A DNA stretch of 23,741 bases, from the NCBI GenBank assembly GCA_017416885.1, contig JAFQAM010000233.1, positions 1-23,741 of the forward strand. The letters are read 5' to 3'. Positions 1 to 7,430 of this stretch are shown piece after piece; the first letter of the stretch is position 1, and each line of letters starts with the position of its first letter. The notes below the pieces were generated by a model. It did not search any database, was not told the origin of the DNA, and worked only from the letters and a program-made list of their open reading frames with translations. Source of the stretch: Clostridia bacterium (lineage in GTDB: Bacteria > Bacillota > Clostridia > Oscillospirales > CAG-272). A program made the position numbers and the translations under genes.

Positions 1-11
1 ATAGTAATTGT

Positions 12-83
12 TTCCTCCTTAAGAATTTTCGACAGTCTCCTGTCAGTTAAGTCCATTGTAGCACACTTATTTTAAAATTGCAA
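12..83 (-). promoter_or_regulatory. Promoter, leader hairpin and RBS of a minus-strand gene leaving the window
   Basis: Read on the minus strand: TTGCAA (78-83), a 17-bp spacer, and an extended -10 TGCTACAAT whose hexamer is at 55-60. A short hairpin GACAG/CTGTC lies around 31-44, followed by the Shine-Dalgarno AAGGAGG near 14-20. The gene itself must start just left of position 1 and cannot be identified. Confidence 0.6.
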
Positions 84-145
84 TATATTATTATAATATT
101 TTTTAAATAAATATATATATTATATATAAATGTAGATTATTATTA

Positions 146-1387
146 TTATTTTTTATATTTATAGGTAATCATTTCGTCCTTTAGCTTGAATATGATTTCG
201 TTTCTCTTGTTTTTTATTTTTTCTAAAATTCCATAATCAACAAATTTATTAAGAATTTTTAGCGCGCCCTGCTTTGTCATATTAGAGCCGATATAAGTGC
301 CAAACATTCTGTAATTAAAATAATTTTCAGGATTGTGTACTATAATTTTTTTTAAATATACAAGCTCTGCGCTTGAAAGAGTATCGCCTGTTTTTAAAAG
401 CGCATCCTTTATTTCCTCAAGATTTTTATACACAAAGCTATACTTTATTGCGGTTTCAAGTATATATCCCAAAAAGTATGTTAAATCGTTGTTTGTTTCC
501 CTTGTATCACTTAATGCTCTATAATAATCTCCCTTGGTATCATTTATTGCTTCGCTCATAAAATACGGCGCAACCTTTATGTTATTAATGTAATTAAGCC
601 AAAAGGACACCATCCTTGCACATCTGCCATTATAATCAAAATACGGATGAATATATAAAATATAGTATTGGCAGATGTATGGAAGCAGATTATCGTATTC
701 CTTAATACATTTTTCATCATTGGCAAACTCAAAAAGGCTATTCATACATTTGTCAATAACATTAAAGTCTGCGCCTTTATATTTACCGATAAACACCTCG
801 CCGTGTCGCCAATAGCTTCCTTTTTTTAGCTTTTTATCCTCAGGTAAGCAATTTTCGCTTAGAATGTTATAAAGCCTTAAAAGATTTTCCTTGTTAAATT
901 TTGGCTTTTCATTAATTATATAATGAATACCTTTAAACATATTTTTTATAATAATATCATTTTGATTGGTGGGATTATCCATTTCGCTAACCTCAGCCAC
1001 TCTTTTGTGAGTTGTCGGTACATTTTCAACATTCAATGTGCCTTCAATCTCAGAAAATATTCTTGATATCATTATATCCTCTAAGCTTCTGTCCAATAGA
1101 TAGCTATGATTAATTTCGTAATCAGCCAAATGAATACGCATATATTCATTCAAAACAGATTTTAAATATTCTCCGTTTACAAAAAATATGTGCTTAGAAT
1201 TAAATGATTTCAAGGGACATTTTTTTATATACTCTGCGTCTTGGCTTGCTAAGCCATCCTTTATATCAAGAAACTCATTAAACTCGATTTTTGAAAGCTG
1301 TATGCCTATTTTTTTATTGTATCTTAAATCGTTCACCGAATAATATTCGTTTCCTAATATTATGGATTTCACCTTTTCTATATCCAT
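146..1387 (-). CDS. Fic/DOC family protein with degenerate Fic motif
   Basis: 413 aa. Fic-fold enzymes usually transfer AMP or another NMP from a nucleotide to a hydroxyl on a target protein. The Fic motif is at residues 247-255, HPYFDYNGR. It keeps the catalytic His, Asn and Arg, but the usual Phe is Tyr and the first Gly of the nucleotide-binding loop is Tyr (canonical HPFxxGNGR). Residues 111-116, FSEIEG, align with the inhibitory helix (S/T)xxxE(G/N); the Ser/Thr is Phe, the Glu is kept. The basic C-terminal 70 residues look like a winged-helix segment. The ATG at 1385-1387 has AAAGGAGA upstream and a consensus promoter further up (1418-1446). Membership of the family is clear; activity and target are unknown. 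Confidence 0.85.
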   Translation of the reverse strand: MDIEKVKSIILGNEYYSVNDLRYNKKIGIQLSKIEFNEFLDIKDGLASQDAEYIKKCPLKSFNSKHIFFVNGEYLKSVLNEYMRIHLADYEINHSYLLDRSLEDIMISRIFSEIEGTLNVENVPTTHKRVAEVSEMDNPTNQNDIIIKNMFKGIHYIINEKPKFNKENLLRLYNILSENCLPEDKKLKKGSYWRHGEVFIGKYKGADFNVIDKCMNSLFEFANDEKCIKEYDNLLPYICQYYILYIHPYFDYNGRCARMVSFWLNYINNIKVAPYFMSEAINDTKGDYYRALSDTRETNNDLTYFLGYILETAIKYSFVYKNLEEIKDALLKTGDTLSSAELVYLKKIIVHNPENYFNYRMFGTYIGSNMTKQGALKILNKFVDYGILEKIKNKRNEIIFKLKDEMITYKYKK

Positions 1388-1417
1388 ACCTTTTCTCCTT
1401 TACTCATTTATATTTAT

Positions 1418-1446
1418 ATTGTAAACTACTTTTTAGTTTTTGTCAA
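1418..1446 (-). promoter_or_regulatory. Sigma-A promoter of the minus-strand fic gene
   Basis: On the minus strand TTGACA (1441-1446), exactly 17 bp, then TACAAT (1418-1423), about 30 bases before the ATG. The -10 lies inside a copy of the AGTTTAC motif that is repeated in tandem just upstream (1454-1513). Confidence 0.8.
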
Positions 1447-1453
1447 CCATTTT

Positions 1454-1513
1454 GCAAACTATTTCGTAAACTAAATTGTAAATCATTTCGTAAACTAAAT
1501 TGTAAACTATTTA
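1454..1513. repeat. Five tandem 12-bp repeats upstream of the fic promoter
   Basis: Five consecutive 12-mers start at 1454, 1466, 1478, 1490 and 1502, with plus-strand consensus GTAAACTAWWTY. They begin 7 bp upstream of the -35 box. A sixth GTAAACTA copy (1421-1428) covers the -10 box. This looks like an iterated binding site for a regulator; which protein binds is not visible. Confidence 0.75.
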
Positions 1514-1559
1514 TCAGCGATTTAGATGTATTTTTATTTCTTTTGCAAAATTGATGCTC

Positions 1560-1607
1560 TTATTTTGCACTTTTTGCAAAAAATAGCGGTTTATTTTGCA
1601 CTTTTTG
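1560..1607. repeat. 17-bp direct repeat, 31 bp apart
   Basis: TTATTTTGCACTTTTTG occurs at 1560-1576 and again at 1591-1607, a spacing of 31 bp, close to three helical turns. It lies just upstream of an extended -10 (TGGTACAAT, 1631-1639) that probably serves the gene at 1676. It may be an operator. Confidence 0.55.
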
Positions 1608-1675
1608 TTATTTATTTTTTAGTATTACTGTGGTACAATTATTATACAAGCAAATAAATAGCAAGGGGGACGCAT

Positions 1676-2302
1676 ATGGGGTTAATGTACTATTTAGTAT
1701 TTTGCTTAATTGCAATAGTATTTCTTGGAATATTTTTGCCTGATGGAATAGGTGGTGAAATACATAATCCGTACCTTTTAATTTTTCTTTCTATAATAGC
1801 AATAACGATTTTAGCGGTCAAATTCTTTAAGTATTTGCATTTTTGCTTATCGGTTAAAAGAGAATTAAAAAAGCAAGGCTACGAAATCATTCATTTTAGT
1901 ATAATGCCAATATTTTTAAGAAAAAAGCAAAGCATTATTGCAAAAAGCAAAGAAAAAACAGTGAATGTGTCGCTAATGTATGTTACAGGAAAGCATTTGA
2001 CATATCATTTTGAAAGCATTTACAAGCTTGAATTATATAAATCAACAAGACTTGCCATAAAGCCTCGCGTAAGACAAGCAAATATTATTTCATCTAAGGT
2101 TGAAACGCGAAGGGTCTCAACTAAAAATCTGAAATGGGATGAATGCGCAGACAAGGAACAAATAAAATTAGTTGTATTTAATGCTTTTCCCAACCTGATT
2201 ACAGACACATATAGCCACGAAGGACTTTATTATGGCGACAAAATATCAAAGGAAGCTTATCTTTACGATTTAAAGCATTTAGATAAATTAACCGATTTGT
2301 AA
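1676..2302 (+). CDS. Small membrane protein, function unknown
   Basis: 208 aa, not recognised. Two hydrophobic segments near residues 4-21 and 32-50, then a Lys-rich, probably cytoplasmic domain of about 150 residues with no motif I know. The ATG follows AAGGGGG at a proper distance, and an extended -10 (TGGTACAAT, 1631-1639) lies upstream. It is followed by a hairpin (2318-2338), then another unknown membrane protein in the same direction. Confidence 0.65.
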   Translation: MGLMYYLVFCLIAIVFLGIFLPDGIGGEIHNPYLLIFLSIIAITILAVKFFKYLHFCLSVKRELKKQGYEIIHFSIMPIFLRKKQSIIAKSKEKTVNVSLMYVTGKHLTYHFESIYKLELYKSTRLAIKPRVRQANIISSKVETRRVSTKNLKWDECADKEQIKLVVFNAFPNLITDTYSHEGLYYGDKISKEAYLYDLKHLDKLTDL

Positions 2303-2317
2303 ACCTGCGGTTAGCAA

Positions 2318-2338
2318 AAAGCAACCTTGGGTTGCTTT
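2318..2338 (+). terminator. Hairpin after the 208-aa gene
   Basis: AAAGCAACC pairs with GGTTGCTTT across a 3-base loop. Downstream is A-rich rather than a T-run, so termination on the plus strand is doubtful; on the minus strand the stem is followed by TTTTTGC. Confidence 0.45.
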
Positions 2339-2391
2339 AAAAATAAATAAAAATATATTACAATATATAAAAACATATAAGGAGATAAAAA

Positions 2392-4038
2392 ATGAAAGAA
2401 AAAACTTTATCAGTATTATTAAGATGCGTATTTTCGCTGCTTCTTGTGGCGATTGTAGGCTATGCGCTATTCTATTTCACATTGCCTGCATTTAATTTGC
2501 GCTCACCGGGATTTTATTTATATATTTCTGTGCTTGCTATTCTTGGCGCATTGCCATTTGCAGGCTTAAGAATTAATCACCAAAGAAACAAGGTGAAAAA
2601 GGGCAACAGAAATTATTATCAATCCTCATACCATGTGGATTTTAACAAGTGGACTCTTTTCGCTTTAATCCCTCTCGCAATTTTAATTTTAGGCCTTATC
2701 TTTTCATCGACATTCTTTAACGCAAGAAAATATGCGGGCGTTATTGATGTGACCGAAGCGGATTTTGCCACAGATTTGCCTGAAACAACAGAGATTACAA
2801 ATATTGCGCTTATGGATACAGCATCGGCTACAATTTTAGGTAACCGTACTCTTGGCTCACTTTCCGATGTGGTTTCACAGTACACATTAAACGATTATTA
2901 TACTCAAATCAACTACAAGGGCTCACCTAAAAAGGTTACAACTCTTGAATATGACGGCTTTTTCAAGTGGGCAATCAACAACCACAAGGGTATTCCGGGT
3001 ATGGTAATGGTTGATCCTGTAAAGAGCAGTGCGGAATATGTTGAGTTTGAAAAGCCTGTTTTCTATACAGAAAGCGGATATTTCAAAGAGGACCTTAAAA
3101 GAAAATTAAGATTTGAATATCCAACAAAGATTTTTCAGTCAATCAGCTTTGAAATTGACGATAACGGTCAACCGTTCTATATAGTTTCCTGCGCAAAGCC
3201 TAAGGTGTCGCTTTTCGGCGCTATGGATATTAATGAGGTAATTATTTTCAATCCCGAAAATGGCGAAAGTGAAATTTACTCACTTGAAAACACACCGTCC
3301 TGGATTGACATTGTTTATACAGGCGATTTGGCTTGCAAAAAATATGACTGGCACGGCGAGCTTTCCGGTGGCTTCTTTAATAGCATTATCGGTAATGTGG
3401 GCTGTAAGCATTCAACCGACGATTTCGGTTATATCGTTATAGGTGATGATGTATGGTATTTTACAGGCGTTACATCTGCCGTTTCCAATGATAAGTCAAA
3501 TATCGGCTTCCTTTTAACTAATGCAAGAACAGGGGAATATAAATTCTATTCTGTAATAGGTGCAGAGGAGCATTCAGCTATGGCTGCAGCCGAGGGTGAG
3601 GTACAGGAAAAGGGATATGTTGCATCATTCCCGTCACTTGTTAATATTTCAGGTCAGGCAACCTACATTATGGTATTAAAGGATGATGCAGGACTTGTTA
3701 AGCTTTATGCGCTTGTTAATGTGGAAAATTACAGTATTGTAGCCACAGGCTCAACTCAAGCAGATGCTATGAGCGCATACAAAAAGCTATTAAAGCAAAA
3801 CAATATCGACATTGGCGCAGATACAAGCGTGGATATTACAGTAGAAAATGTGCGTATTGCTCTTGTGTCAGGAGTTTCAACAGTTTATATCACATCAACC
3901 GACGGCAAGGTTTATAAGGGCTACCTCGAAGCCGATGAATCACTTATTTTAGTCCGTAACGGTGACAAACTAAATATTTCCTATACCGAAAGCGATAAGA
4001 AGGATATTTATATTATTTCTTCTTGGAAATTCAATTAG
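2392..4038 (+). CDS. Large membrane-anchored protein, function unknown
   Basis: 548 aa. Three hydrophobic segments at about residues 8-28, 39-59 and 87-107, then about 440 residues likely outside the membrane. That part is rich in beta-type alternation and has repeated gly/asp-rich turns (for example around GIPGMVMVDPV). It resembles uncharacterised Clostridia membrane proteins I have seen without a firm function; no catalytic motif or sortase signal is visible. The ATG has AAGGAGAT upstream. It lies between two other unrecognised membrane proteins on the same strand, with a hairpin array after it. Confidence 0.75.
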   Translation: MKEKTLSVLLRCVFSLLLVAIVGYALFYFTLPAFNLRSPGFYLYISVLAILGALPFAGLRINHQRNKVKKGNRNYYQSSYHVDFNKWTLFALIPLAILILGLIFSSTFFNARKYAGVIDVTEADFATDLPETTEITNIALMDTASATILGNRTLGSLSDVVSQYTLNDYYTQINYKGSPKKVTTLEYDGFFKWAINNHKGIPGMVMVDPVKSSAEYVEFEKPVFYTESGYFKEDLKRKLRFEYPTKIFQSISFEIDDNGQPFYIVSCAKPKVSLFGAMDINEVIIFNPENGESEIYSLENTPSWIDIVYTGDLACKKYDWHGELSGGFFNSIIGNVGCKHSTDDFGYIVIGDDVWYFTGVTSAVSNDKSNIGFLLTNARTGEYKFYSVIGAEEHSAMAAAEGEVQEKGYVASFPSLVNISGQATYIMVLKDDAGLVKLYALVNVENYSIVATGSTQADAMSAYKKLLKQNNIDIGADTSVDITVENVRIALVSGVSTVYITSTDGKVYKGYLEADESLILVRNGDKLNISYTESDKKDIYIISSWKFN

Positions 4039-4262
4039 GGGACAGGGAATAGAGAATAGGGGCGACTTTGTCGCAGGGGACTAATAAATGCCATAGGCAA
4101 CCTCACTGCGATAGCGTTCCCCTTTACTAAGTAAAGCTTCACTTTGTTTATCGAAACTTCACTCTAAAAGAGCTTCACATTTTAACAAACATTCGACTTT
4201 ATCTATGACAAAGAATGGGGAACAACCGCCACCTCCTGCGGTCCCCTTCTCTGTCTTTTTTT
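4038..4262 (+). repeat. Heptad tract plus half hairpin array (CTTCACT family), ending in a terminator-like hairpin
   Basis: Opens with four 7-nt units (GGGGACA, GGGAATA, GAGAATA, GGGGCGA; 4038-4065). Mini-hairpins follow: GCGAC/GTCGC, TGCC/GGCA, CTTTAC/GTAAAG, CTCT/AGAG. Four forward linkers of the type (A)xCTTCACT begin at about 4099, 4135, 4155 and 4171, the same spacing (36, 20, 16) as the forward half of the arrays before typA and mnmG. No inverted half is recognisable. At the end, GGGG...CCGC/GCGG...CCCC (4217-4246) is followed nine bases later by a T-run (4256-4262). AGAGAATAGGGG near the left end can pair with CCCCTTCTCT at the right end, closing the element into one large hairpin. Confidence 0.65.
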
Positions 4263-4281
4263 AGAAAGGAAGGAGCAGATT

Positions 4282-4821
4282 ATGGAAAACAGAATTTATG
4301 CGCCAAAGCAGTCAAAGAGCATATTTATAGTTGGAATCGCTTTTCTCATATTTGTTATGATTTTAAGCATATTTATAGTCGCTTTGACATTTTCAAGTGA
4401 AGATATTGTTGCTTCTATTGTGTTGTCAATTATCATTTTTTCTTTTTCCATCTCTATGTTAATAAGCTGTTTATTTGTTATGAATAGAGAATGTGGCAAA
4501 ATGTGGTATGATACGGAAAGCAAGGAAATATGCAGAGAGGGCTATATAAAAGGCTTTAAGCATACGGTAAAATTAGAAAATATTAAGGACATTATAATAA
4601 TATATGTATACAGAGCCGGTCATTATTTTCAGCTTGTAGAAGAAGAAAATGAAAATTATGGCAAGACTTCAAAAAAGTATCATATCCTCTTGCCATTAAC
4701 CGATAAAAACATAGAATTTGTAAAAGTATTTTGGGATAAGCCAATAACACATAAATTAGATTCCCATGGCAATGTAATAGATATTACCGACTACGATAGA
4801 AGACTTTATGGATTGAAATAA
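4282..4821 (+). CDS. Two-TM membrane protein, function unknown
   Basis: 179 aa, not recognised. Two adjacent hydrophobic stretches at about residues 15-37 and 45-70, followed by a soluble domain of about 110 residues, in the manner of small bacterial membrane proteins with a PH-like cytoplasmic part. That comparison rests only on layout. The start has AAGGAAGGAG just upstream. The terminator-like end of the preceding array lies about 20 bases before the ATG, so its transcription signal is unclear. A strong terminator follows at 4871. Confidence 0.65.
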   Translation: MENRIYAPKQSKSIFIVGIAFLIFVMILSIFIVALTFSSEDIVASIVLSIIIFSFSISMLISCLFVMNRECGKMWYDTESKEICREGYIKGFKHTVKLENIKDIIIIYVYRAGHYFQLVEEENENYGKTSKKYHILLPLTDKNIEFVKVFWDKPITHKLDSHGNVIDITDYDRRLYGLK

Positions 4822-4836
4822 AATCATTTAACTAAC

Positions 4837-4871
4837 CTGCTGACAGCTGACAGCTATCGGCTGGTGGCTAA
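4837..4871. repeat. Degenerate heptanucleotide tandem repeat
   Basis: Five 7-nt units read in phase: CTGCTGA, CAGCTGA, CAGCTAT, CGGCTGG, TGGCTAA. It sits between the 179-aa gene and its terminator. Confidence 0.6.
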
Positions 4872-4908
4872 AAATAACAGTTTGCACACGCAAGCTGTTA
4901 TTTTTTTA
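4871..4908 (+). terminator. Strong intrinsic terminator
   Basis: A 15-bp stem with one G-U pair: AAAATAACAG and TTGC on the left, GCAA and CTGTTATTTT on the right, loop ACAC, running into a T-run. It separates the membrane-protein genes from pncB. Confidence 0.85.
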
Positions 4909-4917
4909 TAAAACCTC

Positions 4918-4946
4918 TTGCAATTTAATCTCTTTTATTTTATTAT
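4918..4946 (+). promoter_or_regulatory. Probable promoter of pncB
   Basis: TTGCAA (4918-4923), 17-bp spacer, TATTAT (4941-4946), directly after the preceding terminator and about 40 bases before the pncB start. Confidence 0.6.
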
Positions 4947-4987
4947 ATATATAACTATATCTTTTAACGGATATGTGAGGTAAAGCT

Positions 4988-6433
4988 ATGAAAATTGACG
5001 AAAGAAAATTAACCCTGTTATGCGACTTTTATGAGCTTACTATGGCAAGAGGATATTTTCACTCTGAAATTAAAAACAAGATTGCGTACTTTGATGTGTT
5101 TTTCAGACGCGTGCCCGACAATGGCGGTTATGCGATTTTCTGCGGTCTTGAGCAGATTATTGAGTACATCAAGTCAATTAAGTTTGAAAGTGATGACATT
5201 GAGTATCTTCGCTCAAAGAAAATTTTTGACGAGGAGTTTTTATCATATTTAAAGGACTTCAAGTTTACAGGCGATATATGGAGCGTGCCCGAGGGAACTG
5301 TAATTTTCCCGAATGAGCCGATTATGACTATTCGCGCCCCCGCTATTGAAGCTCAATTTATTGAGACCTTTGTTCTTTTGATTTTAAATCATCAATGCTT
5401 GATTGCAACTAAGGCTTCAAGAATTGTAAGAGCAGCCGACGGAAGAATCGTATCAGAGTTTGGCGCAAGACGAGCACACGGCGCAGATGCTTCGGTGTAT
5501 GGCTCAAGAGCTGCATATATTGGCGGCTGTCACTCAACCTCCTGCGCATTGGCTGATAAAATGTTTGGAGCAGCAGCCGGTGGCACTATGGCTCACTCCT
5601 GGATTCAGATGTTTGATACAGAGTATGACGCATTTAAGACATACTGTCAGCTTTATCCAAACAATCCAACATTATTAATTGATACCTACGATGTTATAAA
5701 CAGCGGCGTACCAAATGCAATTAAAGCATTCAAGGAATGCCTTACAGATGAGCAAAGAAATCATTGCGCTATTCGTCTTGATAGCGGTGACATTACCTAT
5801 CTTACTAAAAAAATCAGAAAAATGCTTGATAATGCAGGACTTACAGGCTGTAAAATCGTAGTATCCAACTCTCTTGACGAATATATTATAAGAGATATTC
5901 TTTTACAGGGCGCTAAGGTTGATATGTTTGGCGTTGGCGAAAGACTTATCACCGCAAAAAGCGAGCCTGTTTTCGGCGGCGTATATAAGCTATGCGCTAT
6001 CGAGGATGAAAAGGGAATTACACCGAAAATCAAAATCAGCGAAAATGCCGCTAAAATAACAAATCCCGACTTTAAAAAGCTATACCGCTTCTATTCAAGG
6101 GATACAGGTAAGGCTGAGGCTGACCTTCTTACAATTTATGACGAGGTTATTGACACATCAAAGCCTTATGAGCTTTTTGATCCCAATTACACCTGGAAGC
6201 GAAAGACAATGGATAATTACGATTTAAGAGAAATGCTTGTTGCAATCTTTAAAAACGGCGAATGTGTGTATGAAAATCCAACCGCAGAGGAAATTCGCGC
6301 TTACTGTAAAAATGAGCTTGACTCAATGTGGGATGAGGTTTTGCGTTTTGAAAATCCACACAATTATTATGTTGACTTATCTCAAAAGCTTTGGGATGAG
6401 AAGCATAAATTACTTCGTCAAGGACGGAAGTAA
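4988..6433 (+). CDS. pncB: Nicotinate phosphoribosyltransferase
   Basis: 481 aa, the usual size of the Firmicutes form. It makes nicotinate mononucleotide from nicotinate and PRPP with ATP hydrolysis, the first step of NAD salvage (Preiss-Handler pathway), in the cytosol. The N-terminus (TLLCDFYELTMARGYF, 9-23) is typical. FGARRAHG is at 158-165, and GGTMAHS carries the probable catalytic His203. DTYDVINSG, RLDSGDI and the C-terminal VGERLITA also match the family. It has its own terminator-bounded promoter and is followed by a 4+4 hairpin array rather than a simple terminator. No NiaR-type operator was recognised. Confidence 0.95.
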   Translation: MKIDERKLTLLCDFYELTMARGYFHSEIKNKIAYFDVFFRRVPDNGGYAIFCGLEQIIEYIKSIKFESDDIEYLRSKKIFDEEFLSYLKDFKFTGDIWSVPEGTVIFPNEPIMTIRAPAIEAQFIETFVLLILNHQCLIATKASRIVRAADGRIVSEFGARRAHGADASVYGSRAAYIGGCHSTSCALADKMFGAAAGGTMAHSWIQMFDTEYDAFKTYCQLYPNNPTLLIDTYDVINSGVPNAIKAFKECLTDEQRNHCAIRLDSGDITYLTKKIRKMLDNAGLTGCKIVVSNSLDEYIIRDILLQGAKVDMFGVGERLITAKSEPVFGGVYKLCAIEDEKGITPKIKISENAAKITNPDFKKLYRFYSRDTGKAEADLLTIYDEVIDTSKPYELFDPNYTWKRKTMDNYDLREMLVAIFKNGECVYENPTAEEIRAYCKNELDSMWDEVLRFENPHNYYVDLSQKLWDEKHKLLRQGRK

Positions 6434-6440
6434 TTTATGT

Positions 6441-6612
6441 AGCTAAATTCGCATTCTGCGAGCTAAATTCAACAAGTTGAGCTAAATTTGCTTTGCAAGC
6501 TAAATTTGGCAAGCCGAGCTGTGTGCGAATTTAATTTAGCTTCACGAAGTGAAATTTAGCTATGTTGCTTGCAACATAATTTCGCTACGAAACGAAGTTG
6601 AGTAATTTAGCT
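6441..6612 (+). repeat. 4+4 hairpin array, AGCTAAATT family
   Basis: Linker AGCTAAATT occurs four times (6441, 6461, 6480, 6498), then inverted as AATTTAGCT four times (6533, 6553, 6578 as AATTTCGCT, 6604). Between linkers lie self-complementary stems: CGCA/TGCG, CAAC/GTTG, TTGC/GCAA, GGC/GCC, TTCAC/GTGAA, ATGTTGC/GCAACAT. The two linker halves can pair with each other, leaving the small hairpins as branches. It ends about 12 bases before the ribosome binding site of the next gene. Confidence 0.8.
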
Positions 6613-6635
6613 CATATCATAGATAGGAGAAAAAT

Positions 6636-7430
6636 ATGTCTTTTCGATTATTGGCAATCGGCGACATTGTCGGGCCGAATGCGGTGGAATATATAAGAAA
6701 AAATCTTTGGACGATACGAAAAAAATATAAAATTGACGGGGTTATTGCCAACGGTGAAAATGCAAGCGAGCCAAACGGCATAGACAGACAGTCAGCTGAA
6801 AAGCTTTTTGCAAGCGGTGTTGATGTAATAACAACGGGAAACCATGTTTTCAGAAAAAACACTGTTTTCAGATACCTTGATGACGAGGATAAAATTCTTC
6901 GCCCTCTCAATTTTCCATCATCAAACCCGGGACACGGCGATACGGTAGTAAATATCAACGGCTACCGTGTGCTTGTTATGAATGTTATGGGACAGGTTTA
7001 TTTTGACAATCCGCCAAATTGCCCGTTTGAAGCAGTGGAAAAGTCACTTAACAGATATCAAGGCGATTACGATTTTTCCGTGCTTGATATTCACGCAGAG
7101 GCAACAGGGGAAAAGAAAGCAATCGCATACTGTTTTGCCAACAAAATCAGCGCGGTTTTCGGCACGCATACTCATGTGCAAACAAACGATGCTGAAATTT
7201 TAGACGGACACTGCGCATACATTACCGACCTTGGAATGTGCGGCGCGACTGACAGCATTTTAGGCGTAAAAAAAGAGGCTGTCATTTACAAAATGAAAAC
7301 AAAAATGCTATCAAAATTTGATTTTGCGGAAGGCATAATTGAATTTAACGGAGCGATTTTTGAAATAGATACAGACACAGGCAAGGGAATTTCCTGTGAA
7401 GCAATAAAAATTAAAGGAGATATAAAATGA
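6636..7430 (+). CDS. ymdB: YmdB-family metallophosphoesterase (TIGR00282 type)
   Basis: 264 aa. YmdB of Bacillus is a dinuclear-metal phosphodiesterase acting on cyclic nucleotides and affecting biofilm and motility decisions. Metal ligands are all visible: D10 in GDIVG, E41-N42 in NGENA, N69-H70 in TGNH, H153, and H178/H180 in GTHTH. After GNH the usual TWD is replaced by VFR. The ATG follows TAGGAGA. Its TGA overlaps the ATG of the next gene by four bases (ATGA), so the two are probably translationally coupled. The substrate here is not known. Confidence 0.88.
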   Translation: MSFRLLAIGDIVGPNAVEYIRKNLWTIRKKYKIDGVIANGENASEPNGIDRQSAEKLFASGVDVITTGNHVFRKNTVFRYLDDEDKILRPLNFPSSNPGHGDTVVNINGYRVLVMNVMGQVYFDNPPNCPFEAVEKSLNRYQGDYDFSVLDIHAEATGEKKAIAYCFANKISAVFGTHTHVQTNDAEILDGHCAYITDLGMCGATDSILGVKKEAVIYKMKTKMLSKFDFAEGIIEFNGAIFEIDTDTGKGISCEAIKIKGDIK

